From Acidimicrobiia bacterium (GTDB taxonomy: Bacteria > Actinomycetota > Acidimicrobiia > Acidimicrobiales > Aldehydirespiratoraceae), in the NCBI GenBank assembly GCA_022819505.1, contig JAJEHD010000013.1, positions 62,001 to 126,000 on the forward strand: 64,000 nucleotides of DNA, in the 5' to 3' direction. The notes under the pieces were generated by a model that was given only the letters and a program-made list of their open reading frames with translations, had not been told where the DNA came from and searched no databases. The position numbers and the translations under genes are program-made. Every line of letters begins with the position of its first letter. Position 1 is the stretch's first letter. Below, piece by piece: positions 14,236 to 22,946 of this stretch.

Positions 14236-15405
14236 ATGATTGCCGTCGTGGCCCTTCCCCAGTCCAGACGCTCCGGGATCAACCCGTTCTACGTAATGGA
14301 GGTGATGCGGGCCGCGGAAAAGAGGGAGGCGGCCGGCGGCGAGGTGCTGCACCTCGAGGTGGGCCAGCCGTCCACGTCCGCACCCGCCGGCGCGATCCGG
14401 GCGGCCCGGGCTGCGCTCGAGTCCGACGTGCTCGGCTACACCACCGCCGCGGGCCTCGAGCCGCTGCGAGTGCGGATCTCCGAGCACTACCGGTCGTGGT
14501 ACGGCGCGGAGGTGGACCCCTCCCGAGTCGTGGTCACCCTCGGCGCCTCGGGGGCATTCGTGCTGGCCTTCCTGGCCGCCTTCGACGCGGGGGACCGGGT
14601 GGTGGTGCCCACGCCGGGCTATCCCTGCTACCGCAACGCCTTGCAGGCCCTCAACGCCGAGGTGGTGACCCTGCCCACCTTCGCCGAGACCCGCTTCCAA
14701 CCATCGCCGGAGCTGCTGGAGGACCTGTGCCGGCGAACCGGGTCCGTCGACGGGCTGGTGCTGGCCTCGCCGTCCAACCCGTCGGGGACCATGCTCGACG
14801 GCCCCGCGCTGGCCGCGGTGGCGGACTGGTGCGCGGAGCACGGGGTGCGCCTCGTGGCCGACGAGATCTACCACGGCATCACCTTCGGCGACCCGGCCCC
14901 GACCGCGCTGAACCTCAATCCGGACGCCCTGGTGGTCAACAGCTTCTCCAAGTACTTCTCGATGACCGGCTGGCGGCTGGGCTGGGTGATCGCTCCAGGC
15001 GACCTGGTCGAGCCGGTCCGCCGGCTGGCTCAGAACTTCTTCATCGCAGCGCCCACCCTGTCGCAGATCGCGGCGGTGGCCGCCTTCGACTGCCACGACG
15101 AGCTGCAGGCCAACGTGGCCCGCTACGCCACCAGCCGGTCGGTGCTGCTCGACGGGCTCCCCGCGGCCGGCATCGACCGCCTGGCTCCCAGCGACGGCGC
15201 CTTCTACGTGTACGCGGCCGTCGACCACCTGACCGATGACAGCCAGGAGCTCTGCCGGCGCTGGCTCGACGAGCTCGGTGTGGCGGTCACACCCGGGATC
15301 GACTTCGACCCGGCCGAGGGTCATCGCTACGCCCGCTTCTCCTACGCGGGCGCCACCGACGACATGGCCGAGGCGATGCGACGCCTGGGGGAGTGGGGCG
15401 GATAA
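14236..15405 (+). CDS. Class I/II pyridoxal-phosphate aminotransferase
   Basis: A 389-residue fold-type I aminotransferase (aspartate/alanine aminotransferase group). The PLP-binding Lys is in N-S-F-S-K-Y-F (about 239) followed by M-T-G-W-R-L-G-W. The cofactor-contacting blocks P-S-N-P-S-G-T and D-E-I-Y-H are present, and the substrate-carboxylate Arg is probably in Y-A-R-F-S. Amino donor and acceptor cannot be told from sequence. ATG 14236 is chosen because the family N-terminus (S-R-R-S-G-I-N-P-F) follows shortly; the upstream extension overlaps the uridine kinase start and is basic low-complexity. Confidence 0.88.
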   Translation: MIAVVALPQSRRSGINPFYVMEVMRAAEKREAAGGEVLHLEVGQPSTSAPAGAIRAARAALESDVLGYTTAAGLEPLRVRISEHYRSWYGAEVDPSRVVVTLGASGAFVLAFLAAFDAGDRVVVPTPGYPCYRNALQALNAEVVTLPTFAETRFQPSPELLEDLCRRTGSVDGLVLASPSNPSGTMLDGPALAAVADWCAEHGVRLVADEIYHGITFGDPAPTALNLNPDALVVNSFSKYFSMTGWRLGWVIAPGDLVEPVRRLAQNFFIAAPTLSQIAAVAAFDCHDELQANVARYATSRSVLLDGLPAAGIDRLAPSDGAFYVYAAVDHLTDDSQELCRRWLDELGVAVTPGIDFDPAEGHRYARFSYAGATDDMAEAMRRLGEWGG

Positions 15406-15537
15406 GCGAATCACGGCTGGCCGGAGTCGTCCGTCTGAGAACCCTTGACCACTGAGCCAGACGGGCAGCTCCGGTTCGCCGACGCCTACTGTAGCACGGC
15501 TGGGGAGTGCTGCATCAAGAATGCAGGAAAGACGCTG

Positions 15538-15969
15538 TCAGGCACCGAGGCGGGCTCGGGCGTCGGCCGAGCGCTGAATCAGGTAAGCGGGCACCGCTAC
15601 GCCGTTGACGACGGCCTCGCCCGGGCCGCCATCGCCGCCATCGGCACCGTCAGCCTCGGCCGGTGCGGTCTCTGCTGCTTCCGCGGCCCGTCGGGCGGCC
15701 TCCTCGGCCTCCACCGCCTCCCGGTCGCGGGCCACGAGAAAGCGCTCGTAGTCCTTGGTCCTCACCAGGTCGCCGTGGTCGATGTGGCCGACCACGCGGC
15801 CGTCGACGAGCCGCACCCAGTAGCGGTTCCAGGTGAAGCCGTTGGCCATGGCCACCTTGCCCTCGGCGCCGTGCGGCACGCCCGGCAACTCGGCCACGAG
15901 CCGCACTCTCTCGCCCCGCTTGAGGGTGCGGGCCTGCAGTTGGGCCGTGGTGAACGTCTTGGGCGGCAT
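15538..15969 (-). CDS. Conserved hypothetical protein, 143 residues
   Basis: I do not recognise this family. The first 90 residues (M-P-P-K-T-F-T-T-A-Q-L through K-D-Y-E-R-F-L-V) contain a small beta-rich region: L-K-R-G-E-R-V-R-L-V, A-N-G-F-T-W-N-R-Y-W-V-R and R-V-V-G-H-I-D-H. It could be an SH3-like or KOW-like barrel. An Ala/Glu-rich linker follows, ending in a short motif, V-P-A-Y-L-I-Q-R-S-A-D-A-R-A-R-L, of helical character. ATG 15969 lies eight bases after a minus-strand TACCGT box. It is divergent from the amidohydrolase operon with 24 bases between starts. The 132 bases between the aminotransferase stop and this gene hold nothing I can assign. Confidence 0.6.
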   Translation of the reverse strand: MPPKTFTTAQLQARTLKRGERVRLVAELPGVPHGAEGKVAMANGFTWNRYWVRLVDGRVVGHIDHGDLVRTKDYERFLVARDREAVEAEEAARRAAEAAETAPAEADGADGGDGGPGEAVVNGVAVPAYLIQRSADARARLGA

Positions 15970-15993
15970 CGGCCAACACGGTAGCGTGACGCC
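15970..15993. promoter_or_regulatory. Second pair of overlapping divergent leaderless promoters
   Basis: Plus strand: TAGCGT (15982-15987) is six bases before GTG 15994. Minus strand: TACCGT (15983-15978) is eight bases before ATG 15969. The two -10 hexamers overlap, and the whole intergenic space is 24 bases, the same design as at 11064-11085. Confidence 0.55.
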
Positions 15994-17235
15994 GTGGCAC
16001 CCGACGACCTCTCCGGCCCCCAGCCCGGCACAGTCCCGCTGACCGCGGAAGATCTCGGGTACCGGCCCTTCGACGCCGACAACCACTACTACGAGGCCCT
16101 CGACGCGTTCACCCGCCACGTTGACCCCCGCATGCAGCCCCGGGTCGTGCAATGGGTGGACATCGGGGGGCGCAAGCACCACCTCGTGGGGGGCCGGCTG
16201 GCCCGGGCGGTGGCCAACCCCACCTGGAATCCGATCGCCAAGCCGGGAGCGCTGCGCGACTACTTCAAGGGGAACCCCGAGGGCAGGAACCCGGCCGAGA
16301 TGCTGCGCGACCGGGAGCCGCTGCCCGACCACTACATGGACCCCCAGGCCCGCCTCAAGGTGATGGACGCCCAGGGTCTGAGGGCGGTGTGGCTGTTTCC
16401 CACCCTGGGAGTGCTGTACGAGGAGCTGCTGCGCCACGACGTCGACGCGGTGGTGGCCATGATGGGCGCCTTCAACCGCTGGCTCGAGGACGACTGGGGC
16501 TACAACTGCTCCGACCGCGTCTTCGGCGCCCCCTACATCGCGCTCGGCGACCCCGGCGCGGCCGCCGACGAGGTGGACAGGGTGCTGGGGCTAGGGGCCC
16601 GCATAGTGGTCATGCGGCCGGCCGCGGTGACCACCCGCACCGGTCAGCTTTCCCCGTTCCATGAGACGTTCGACCCGGTGTGGCAGATCCTCAACGACGC
16701 CGGCGTGACGGTGGTGATCCACGCGGCGGACTCGGGCTACTCCTCCCAGGGCTACGCCGACGACGAGTTCTCCTCGGCCGGTCTGGGCGTCGGAGCGGGG
16801 GGCGGGCCGAACCTCCGGGCCTTCGCCATCGAGCGGGCCGCCCAGGACTGGCTGATGCAGTCGGTGTTCGAGAAGATATACGACCGCTTCGGCAACCTGC
16901 GGGTGGCGTCGGTGGAGAACGGCTCCGACTTCCTGGCCCCGATGTTCCGGAAGCTCTCCCAGATCGCCAAGAAGAACTACTGGTGGTTCGACGACCACCC
17001 GATCGACACGTTCAAGGCCCACGTGTGGGTCAACCCGTTCTGGGAGGACGACGTGAACGAGGTGACCGAGCTGATGGGCGCCGACCGGGTGATATTCGGC
17101 TCGGACTGGCCCCACATCGAGGGGATGCCCGAGCCCCTCGACTACCTGGCCGAGCTGAAGGGCTTCTCCGACGCCGAGCGCCGTGCCATCATGCTCGACA
17201 ACGTGTCGTACCTGAACGAGCCCAGGCCCACCTAG
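15994..17235 (+). CDS. Amidohydrolase-family (amidohydrolase_2) metal-dependent hydrolase
   Basis: A 413-residue TIM-barrel hydrolase. The first strand, P-F-D-A-D-N-H-Y-Y-E, carries the metal ligands in the D-x-D-x-H arrangement of amidohydrolase_2. A mid-barrel His is in V-V-I-H-A-A-D and the late Asp in F-G-S-D-W-P-H. Relatives include decarboxylases and ring-cleavage hydrolases; long family members like this one occur in actinobacterial aromatic or steroid catabolism. It heads an operon with an acyl-CoA dehydrogenase five bases later. GTG 15994 is fixed by the TAGCGT box. Confidence 0.85.
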   Translation: MAPDDLSGPQPGTVPLTAEDLGYRPFDADNHYYEALDAFTRHVDPRMQPRVVQWVDIGGRKHHLVGGRLARAVANPTWNPIAKPGALRDYFKGNPEGRNPAEMLRDREPLPDHYMDPQARLKVMDAQGLRAVWLFPTLGVLYEELLRHDVDAVVAMMGAFNRWLEDDWGYNCSDRVFGAPYIALGDPGAAADEVDRVLGLGARIVVMRPAAVTTRTGQLSPFHETFDPVWQILNDAGVTVVIHAADSGYSSQGYADDEFSSAGLGVGAGGGPNLRAFAIERAAQDWLMQSVFEKIYDRFGNLRVASVENGSDFLAPMFRKLSQIAKKNYWWFDDHPIDTFKAHVWVNPFWEDDVNEVTELMGADRVIFGSDWPHIEGMPEPLDYLAELKGFSDAERRAIMLDNVSYLNEPRPT

Positions 17236-17240
17236 GCATC

Positions 17241-18515
17241 ATGACCGCCACCGCCCCCGCCAGCTCCGAGATCGACGCGGACGCGGTGCGCGCCCAGGTC
17301 GAGGCCTTCTGCGACCGGAACTGGGATCCGGACCTGACCGTGGAGCAGTGGTGGCACCTCCTGGCCGGTGCCGGCTACTCCCACCCGATGCTGCCGGAAT
17401 CCGCGGGCGGTCTCGGCTACGGCATGGACCAGTTCGCGCTGGTGTCGCTGGTCCTGGCCGAGCGGGGCGTGCTGGGCCCGCCGGGCGGCCTGGGACGCAT
17501 GCTGGCTGCGCCCACGATCGCCTTCCACGGCACACCCGCCCAGGTCGACCGGTACGTGCCGGAGATCCTCGACGGCCGGGTGGGCTGGTGCCAGCTGTTC
17601 AGCGAGCCCAACGCGGGCTCCGACCTGGCCAGCCTCCAGTGCCGGGCCGAGCGCGACGGCGACGAGTGGGTGATCACCGGCCAGAAGGTGTGGACCTCCG
17701 GCGGCCAGGTCGCCGACATGGGCATGCTGCTGGCCCGCACCGACCCCGATCAGCCCAAGCACGCCGGCATCTCGTGGTTCGCCTTCGACATGGACCAGCC
17801 CGGGGTGGAGGTCCGGCCCCTGACCGAGATGACGGGCCGGGCTCTGTTCAACGAGGTGTTCATCGACGAGGCCCGGGTGGCTGACAGCGCCCTTATCGGA
17901 GGGCTCAACAACGGCTGGAGAGTGGGCAACACCACGCTGATGGTGGAGCGGGCCTCGCTGGGATCGTCGGGCCGCAAGCCGATGGAACTCATTCCTGGCC
18001 CCAAGGGCGGCGTCCTGGATAGCAGGGTGGGAGACTTCGTCGACCGGTCCGCCGGCGCCACCATGTCGGGGGTGCCGCCGCTGGGCGTCGACATGTGGTG
18101 GTGGCTGGTCGACATGGCCCGCAAGAACGGCAGCGTCGCCAGCAGGGTCCTGCGCGACGACCTGATGCGCCTCTACGGCCTGATCGAGATCAACCGGCTA
18201 TCGATCCAGCGGGCCAAGGGGGGATCCAGCAGCGCGGCCGCGCCCAACATCGCCAAGCTCACCATGAGCGAACTCAACCGCTCGTTCCGCGACATCGGCA
18301 TGCGGGTCGTCGGCGCCGACGGGATGCTGATGGGCGAATCCGACGGCCAGAGCGGCGGCCACATCGCCGAGGTGGCTCTGTTCTCGCCCGCGCCGTCCAT
18401 CTACGGCGGCACCGACCAGGTGCAGCGCAACATCATCGGGGAGCGGGTGCTCGGCCTACCCAGGGAGCCCGGCCCACCCCGCGACACCCCGTTCAGCCAG
18501 CTGCCCAAGAACTAA
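17241..18515 (+). CDS. Acyl-CoA dehydrogenase
   Basis: A 424-residue FAD-dependent acyl-CoA dehydrogenase. The substrate/FAD motif is Q-L-F-S-E-P-N-A-G-S-D-L-A, followed by I-T-G-Q-K-V-W-T-S-G, and the C-terminal FAD motif is I-Y-G-G-T-D-Q-V-Q-R-N-I-I-G-E-R. An extra region around S-G-R-K-P-M-E-L-I-P makes it longer than typical 380-residue members. It oxidises an acyl-CoA to the 2-enoyl-CoA; the next gene would hydrate that product. ATG 17241 is five bases after the amidohydrolase stop. Confidence 0.9.
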   Translation: MTATAPASSEIDADAVRAQVEAFCDRNWDPDLTVEQWWHLLAGAGYSHPMLPESAGGLGYGMDQFALVSLVLAERGVLGPPGGLGRMLAAPTIAFHGTPAQVDRYVPEILDGRVGWCQLFSEPNAGSDLASLQCRAERDGDEWVITGQKVWTSGGQVADMGMLLARTDPDQPKHAGISWFAFDMDQPGVEVRPLTEMTGRALFNEVFIDEARVADSALIGGLNNGWRVGNTTLMVERASLGSSGRKPMELIPGPKGGVLDSRVGDFVDRSAGATMSGVPPLGVDMWWWLVDMARKNGSVASRVLRDDLMRLYGLIEINRLSIQRAKGGSSSAAAPNIAKLTMSELNRSFRDIGMRVVGADGMLMGESDGQSGGHIAEVALFSPAPSIYGGTDQVQRNIIGERVLGLPREPGPPRDTPFSQLPKN

Positions 18516-18532
18516 GGGGCCGAGGCAGCGTT

Positions 18533-19312
18533 GTGACCGACCGGGTGCGACTCGACGTCGACGGTGCCATCGCCACCATCACCAACAACAGCCCGGCCAA
18601 GCACAACGCGTTCGACGACGAGATGGACGTGCGGCTCTTCGAGATCCTCGAGGGGCTGGCCGCCCGGCCGGAGGTGCGAGCGGTGGTGTGGCGGGCCGAG
18701 GGCCAGAGCTGGTCGTCGGGACGCGACGTCTCGGTCGTCGGGACCAACCTCAGCGAGCTAACCCACCATGAGCTGATGGTTCGGGGCCACAAGGGCATCC
18801 AGCGGCTGTGGGAGATGGACGCGCCGGTGATCGCAGCCATCCAGGGCTGGGCCATCGGCGGGTCGTTCCAGCGGGCGCTGCTGTGCGATATCCGCATTGC
18901 GGCCGACGACGCCCGCTTCCGGCTGCCCGAGGTGGGTTACGGCGTCATCCCCGACACCGGCGGCGTGAGCGTGCTCTACGAGATGTGCGGCCACGGGCTG
19001 GTCAGCGACATGGTGCTCACCGGGCGCACCCTGAGCGCCCAGGAGGCGCTGGCCCACGGCATCGTCTCGCGGGTGGTGGCGCCCCACGACCTCGACGCCG
19101 AGGCCCGGGCCATGGCCGAAGCCATCGCAGCCGCGCCGAAGCTCACCGTGAAGCTGGCCCGGCAGGTCATCTCGCAACTGGCCCGGCCCCGGCAGCGGGC
19201 CTCCATGGCCGACGAGCTGATCTACCAGACGTTCCTCAATCGCAGCGACGACTTCGCCGAGATGAAGGCGGCCCGGGCCGAGGACCGGCCGCCGCGCTAC
19301 ACCGGGAGCTGA
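18533..19312 (+). CDS. Enoyl-CoA hydratase/isomerase family protein
   Basis: A 259-residue crotonase-fold protein. The oxyanion-hole blocks are visible: S-S-G-R-D-V-S (the usual F-x-A-G-x-D position) and Q-G-W-A-I-G-G-S-F-Q. The second catalytic acid region is R-L-P-E-V-G-Y-G-V-I-P-D. It would hydrate or isomerise the enoyl-CoA made by the preceding dehydrogenase. GTG 18533 lies 17 bases after the previous stop. Specific reaction not determinable, since crotonases include hydratases, isomerases and C-C hydrolases. Confidence 0.88.
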   Translation: MTDRVRLDVDGAIATITNNSPAKHNAFDDEMDVRLFEILEGLAARPEVRAVVWRAEGQSWSSGRDVSVVGTNLSELTHHELMVRGHKGIQRLWEMDAPVIAAIQGWAIGGSFQRALLCDIRIAADDARFRLPEVGYGVIPDTGGVSVLYEMCGHGLVSDMVLTGRTLSAQEALAHGIVSRVVAPHDLDAEARAMAEAIAAAPKLTVKLARQVISQLARPRQRASMADELIYQTFLNRSDDFAEMKAARAEDRPPRYTGS

Positions 19313-19320
19313 GAGCGGCC

Positions 19321-20196
19321 TTGCCCTCGGGACTACCGCCTCCACCTCCGGCGGGGGAGACCGCGCTACGACCGGGGACCTTCGACGGCAGCACCGTGCT
19401 GGTGACCGGAGGCGGCACCGGCCTGGGCAAGGCCATCGCATCAGAGTTCGCCCGGCTCGGGGCGTCGATCGTGATCGCCAGCCGCGCCGCCGACCACCTG
19501 GAGGCGGGCCGGGCTGCCATGGAACAGCTCGGGGCCCCGGTGGCGACCGCAGCGTGCGACATCCGCGACCCGACGGCGGTCGCGGCCGCCTTCGACGCCG
19601 CCGAGGCCGCCTTCGGGCTGCCGGACGTGCTGGTCAACAACGCAGCCGCCAACTTCCCGGTGCCGGCCGAGGACATGTCGCCCAATGCCTGGCGCGCCGT
19701 GGTGGACATCACCCTCAACGGGACATTCAACTGCACCCGCGAGCTGGGTCGCCGGCACCTGGCCGCCGGCACACCCGCCTCGGTGATCAACATCGGCGCC
19801 TCCTACGCCTGGACCGGCGGACCGGGCTTCGCCCACTCGGCCGCGGCCAAGGCCGGCATAAAGAGCCTCACCGAGTCGCTGGCGGTGGAGTGGGGCCCCT
19901 ACGGGATCCAGGTCAACTGCCTGGTTCCGGGCCTGTTCCCCCACGAGGACATGACGACGGACATCCGCTCCAGCCTGGACCGCACCAGCGACAAGGACGT
20001 CTGCCAGCCCGCGCTGCGGGTGGGGGAGCGCCAGGAGCTGGGATGGGCGGCCACGTTCCTGGCGTCGCCCTACGGGCGGTTCATCTCGGGCCACACGCTG
20101 GTGGTGGACGGGGCCAACTGGCTGCGCCGAACCATGACGAGCCCACCGGTGGTCACTGTGCGCGACCAGATGGGCCGCGGCCCCTTCGAACCCTGA
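19321..20196 (+). CDS. SDR-family oxidoreductase, 2,4-dienoyl-CoA reductase-like
   Basis: A 291-residue short-chain dehydrogenase. The NADP-binding motif is T-G-G-G-T-G-L-G and the structural motif is N-N-A-A. At the catalytic site the classical Tyr-x-x-x-Lys is replaced: G-F-A-H-S-A-A-A-K-A-G has Ser four residues before Lys. The same Ser/Lys arrangement occurs in 2,4-dienoyl-CoA reductases (DECR family), so a dienoyl- or enoyl-CoA reductase is likely. The start is probably TTG 19321, eight bases after the crotonase stop; the reading frame continues upstream inside that gene. Last gene of the operon. Confidence 0.85.
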   Translation: MPSGLPPPPPAGETALRPGTFDGSTVLVTGGGTGLGKAIASEFARLGASIVIASRAADHLEAGRAAMEQLGAPVATAACDIRDPTAVAAAFDAAEAAFGLPDVLVNNAAANFPVPAEDMSPNAWRAVVDITLNGTFNCTRELGRRHLAAGTPASVINIGASYAWTGGPGFAHSAAAKAGIKSLTESLAVEWGPYGIQVNCLVPGLFPHEDMTTDIRSSLDRTSDKDVCQPALRVGERQELGWAATFLASPYGRFISGHTLVVDGANWLRRTMTSPPVVTVRDQMGRGPFEP

Positions 20197-20233
20197 GTTT
20201 CCTATTGTCGCTCATGACGAGGCGCGGCTCGCG

Positions 20234-20289
20234 TAGCATCCGCCGGTCGCCGAAATCATCCATCAGGCCGGATCTCCGGCCCTAAGGAG
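20234..20289 (+). promoter_or_regulatory. Promoter and structured leader of the first 832-residue secreted paralogue
   Basis: TAGCAT (20234-20239) in the context GCGTAGCATC is a likely -10 box, the same core as before the second paralogue. A perfect stem, GGCCGG/CCGGCC with an ATCT loop (20266-20281), sits three bases before AAGGAG (20284-20289), the ribosome binding site for ATG 20298. Confidence 0.5.
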
Positions 20290-20297
20290 ATCCAATA

Positions 20298-22796
20298 ATG
20301 CGCATGTCTCTGTTCACCAAGCCGGCGCGGGCGCTGGCGACCGCAGGCGCGGTCGTGGCCCTGATCGCCTCGGCCCTGGCTCTGGCCGGGACGAGCGCTG
20401 CTCTGGGCCAGGACGCCGAGGACTGCGAGGTCACTTACCTGGGCACCCTCGACAACTCGACGGGCAGTGCGCTAGAGGCGCAGGGACGCTGGACGACCGA
20501 GGACTGCGACTCGCGCTTCCGCGCCGGCAGCGACGCCCACACGTACCGGTTCCACGTCGAGGAGGCCGGCCGGATCAGGATCGGCCTGTCGTCGGCCGCG
20601 GCCGACTCCTACCTCTACTTGCTGGCCGAGAACGGCAGCCGCATCGCCGACAACGACGACAGCGGGGAGCGCCTCGATGCCCGCATTGAGCGCGACCTCG
20701 GGCCCGGCACCTACCTGATGGAGGCGACCACAGTCGGAGGGCGCGATCGGGGCCCGGCCGACTTCACGCTCACCGTGAGCCGGGTGGCAGGCTGCGATTT
20801 CGTCGATCTCGGCACCCTGGAGCCGGACAACGACCTGACTGCATCGGGATCCTGGACGCTCGACACCTGCGGCTCGCGCTTCGTGACCGCGCACCCCGCC
20901 CACGCCTACTCCTTCACCGTGACCGAGGCCGCTCGGGTGCGCATCGACCTGAAGTCCGAGAACGGAGACCCCGTCCTGTCGCTGGCCTCACTCGAGCGCG
21001 GCATCATCGACGCCAACGACGACGGCGGGGAACGCCGCGATTCTCGCATCGAGCAGTACCTGCACCCAGGCCTCTACCTCATCGAGGCGACCACCTACCT
21101 CGCCCGCGACCTCCAGCCGCTGCAGGCCGACTTCACCCTCACCGTCCGCCTCGTGGACGAGTCGGCCCGTCAGCAGAGCGCCAACCTGAAGATCGAGGAG
21201 GTCCGCACTCCCGCAGAGGTTGTGGCAGGAGACCCATTCCCAGTCCACTACCGGGTCGGCAACCTGGGCGGCGCCGACCTGCCCGACGACGGCAGCAACG
21301 CCACCATCTACGTGGTCGGGCGACGGGTGTTCGATCTGCTCGACCCTGTCTCGGGCATATGGGACGCCGGCGCCGCATACCACACCGGCGATGAGACCGA
21401 GAGCGCATCGAGCACCCAGATCGACGACATAACTGCCTTCGAGGCCAGGTTTAGCGAGCCCGGCCCCTCGTGGATCTTCGTCGGTATCGCCACAGAGGAC
21501 CCCGACGGCAACGAGATCGGCTGGCACGGGCTCTGGCACAACCTGCTCGTGCTCAGCGGACCGACCTTCGATCCGGTCGACGTCAAGGTCGACGGCCCCG
21601 TCTACACGGTGTCGACGGAGGCCGACGACGACGGTGAGGTCACGACGACGGTCAGCGCAGTCGCCGACCCGGAGGCCGAAGTCGACCCCGCGGTCCAGGC
21701 GAAGGCGATCTACACGGCAGGCGTGCGCACACAACTGCTGGACGGCATCTTCGAACGGCCGAGGATCGCTGAATTGTCCCGGACGGCCGAGCCGGACCCG
21801 GTCAGCGTCCCCGACCCGTCGTCGAGCACCCTCCTCGCAGCCCTCGGCCAGCGGTTCGCCAGCACTGACGGCATATCCGAGATGCGGAGGTCTCTTGCTC
21901 GCGGTGAGGCGATCAACCCCATCGCCGTCGAGGAGACTGTCCTGACGACATACAGGGCGGCGTTGTCGCAGTACGCGTCGATTGCCAGCTCCTGGAACTC
22001 GCTGCTGATGAGTGGCCCCTTGTCCTTCGACAAGGCGCTCGCGGTTCAGTCCCAGCTCGCCTACACGGAGCGCCTGATTGCTCCGGCGGTAACCGCAGGC
22101 GAGATCGTCGCCGCGGCCCGAGCCGCCGAGGAGGGCTGGAACGATCCGGATGTTCGGACCATGATGGCCGAACACGCAAGCTGCCGCCCGGGACCGACCG
22201 CGTTGCGCAGTGCTCTTGAAGCGGCCGGAGTATCGAACGTGGACGGACTGGTGGCGCTCGACGCCGAGATGCGCTTCGTCAGGCCCGTCCATGGCCTAGC
22301 TATCGACGGAGCCCTCTGCGCGGCCGCCGATGCCGATTGGGCCACCTTCCGGTTCTTGCAGCGCCTCGCGATCGGCGACAGCGACGAGCTGCTGGAGCTG
22401 CTCGCGCCCCAGCCTGCCGAACCGGCACCCGAACCGCACCGGCTGCGGATCATCGCCCGGCTCGGGGACGATGGCCGCATAGAGCACGGCGTGGAGCTGA
22501 GCGGCGGGGATCGCACCCTTCCGGAGGAGCGCTTCCTGCCCGCCGATGCGTCCACGGGCACATGGCAGGTCAGCGGGCCGATCGAGGTCGATCAGGTCAG
22601 GATCGGCCAGATCCGGACGCGGCGCCTGGCCGACGGCCGCGTCGAGATGGGCTTCGTCGGTGCCGACGGCAGCGCCTTCACCCCCGATGTCGCCTACTTG
22701 CCGGCCGACCTTCCGGAGGGCGTCTGGCTCTACAGCAGCGAGATAGCCGTGCCGGCAGCCACCATGCTGGGCACCAGCAACGCGCCCGACGGTTAG
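20298..22796 (+). CDS. Secreted protein with two PPC-like domains and a CARDB-like domain (paralogue 1)
   Basis: An 832-residue protein. A signal peptide (basic start, hydrophobic stretch A-V-V-A-L-I-A-S-A-L-A-L-A, cleavage near residue 37) is followed by two tandem modules of about 115 residues. Each has a Cys pair, a strand A-H-T-Y-R-F or A-H-A-Y-S-F, and P-G-T-Y-L-M-E-A or P-G-L-Y-L-I-E-A; these look like bacterial pre-peptidase C-terminal beta-sandwiches. A CARDB-like domain comes next (V-V-A-G-D-P-F-P-V-H-Y-R-V-G-N-L-G), then about 400 residues I cannot name. No catalytic motif is visible. A strong AAGGAG precedes ATG 20298. The next gene is a full-length paralogue of identical length. 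Confidence 0.7.
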   Translation: MRMSLFTKPARALATAGAVVALIASALALAGTSAALGQDAEDCEVTYLGTLDNSTGSALEAQGRWTTEDCDSRFRAGSDAHTYRFHVEEAGRIRIGLSSAAADSYLYLLAENGSRIADNDDSGERLDARIERDLGPGTYLMEATTVGGRDRGPADFTLTVSRVAGCDFVDLGTLEPDNDLTASGSWTLDTCGSRFVTAHPAHAYSFTVTEAARVRIDLKSENGDPVLSLASLERGIIDANDDGGERRDSRIEQYLHPGLYLIEATTYLARDLQPLQADFTLTVRLVDESARQQSANLKIEEVRTPAEVVAGDPFPVHYRVGNLGGADLPDDGSNATIYVVGRRVFDLLDPVSGIWDAGAAYHTGDETESASSTQIDDITAFEARFSEPGPSWIFVGIATEDPDGNEIGWHGLWHNLLVLSGPTFDPVDVKVDGPVYTVSTEADDDGEVTTTVSAVADPEAEVDPAVQAKAIYTAGVRTQLLDGIFERPRIAELSRTAEPDPVSVPDPSSSTLLAALGQRFASTDGISEMRRSLARGEAINPIAVEETVLTTYRAALSQYASIASSWNSLLMSGPLSFDKALAVQSQLAYTERLIAPAVTAGEIVAAARAAEEGWNDPDVRTMMAEHASCRPGPTALRSALEAAGVSNVDGLVALDAEMRFVRPVHGLAIDGALCAAADADWATFRFLQRLAIGDSDELLELLAPQPAEPAPEPHRLRIIARLGDDGRIEHGVELSGGDRTLPEERFLPADASTGTWQVSGPIEVDQVRIGQIRTRRLADGRVEMGFVGADGSAFTPDVAYLPADLPEGVWLYSSEIAVPAATMLGTSNAPDG

Positions 22797-22847
22797 CGAT
22801 CGCGAGCCGCCAGGAACTCCCGACGGCGTAGCAGCCGACACAACTGT

Positions 22848-22939
22848 TTGGACAGCGGGGCCGACCCGCGTAGCATCGCCGTCCACCGTTGAACCGGCAG
22901 ACCGATCTCACCTGCGGAGGGCGGTCTGCCGGGGGGAGG
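22848..22939 (+). promoter_or_regulatory. Promoter and RBS-proximal hairpin of the second secreted paralogue
   Basis: TTGGAC (22848-22853), a 17-base spacer and TAGCAT (22871-22876) form a textbook promoter. The transcript would begin near 22883. An 11-base perfect inverted repeat, CCGGCAGACCG (22894-22904) and CGGTCTGCCGG (22922-22932), folds the leader, and its distal arm runs into the GGGGGGAGG ribosome binding site (22931-22939) of ATG 22947. This geometry could control translation. Confidence 0.55.
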
Positions 22940-22946
22940 CCCCACC

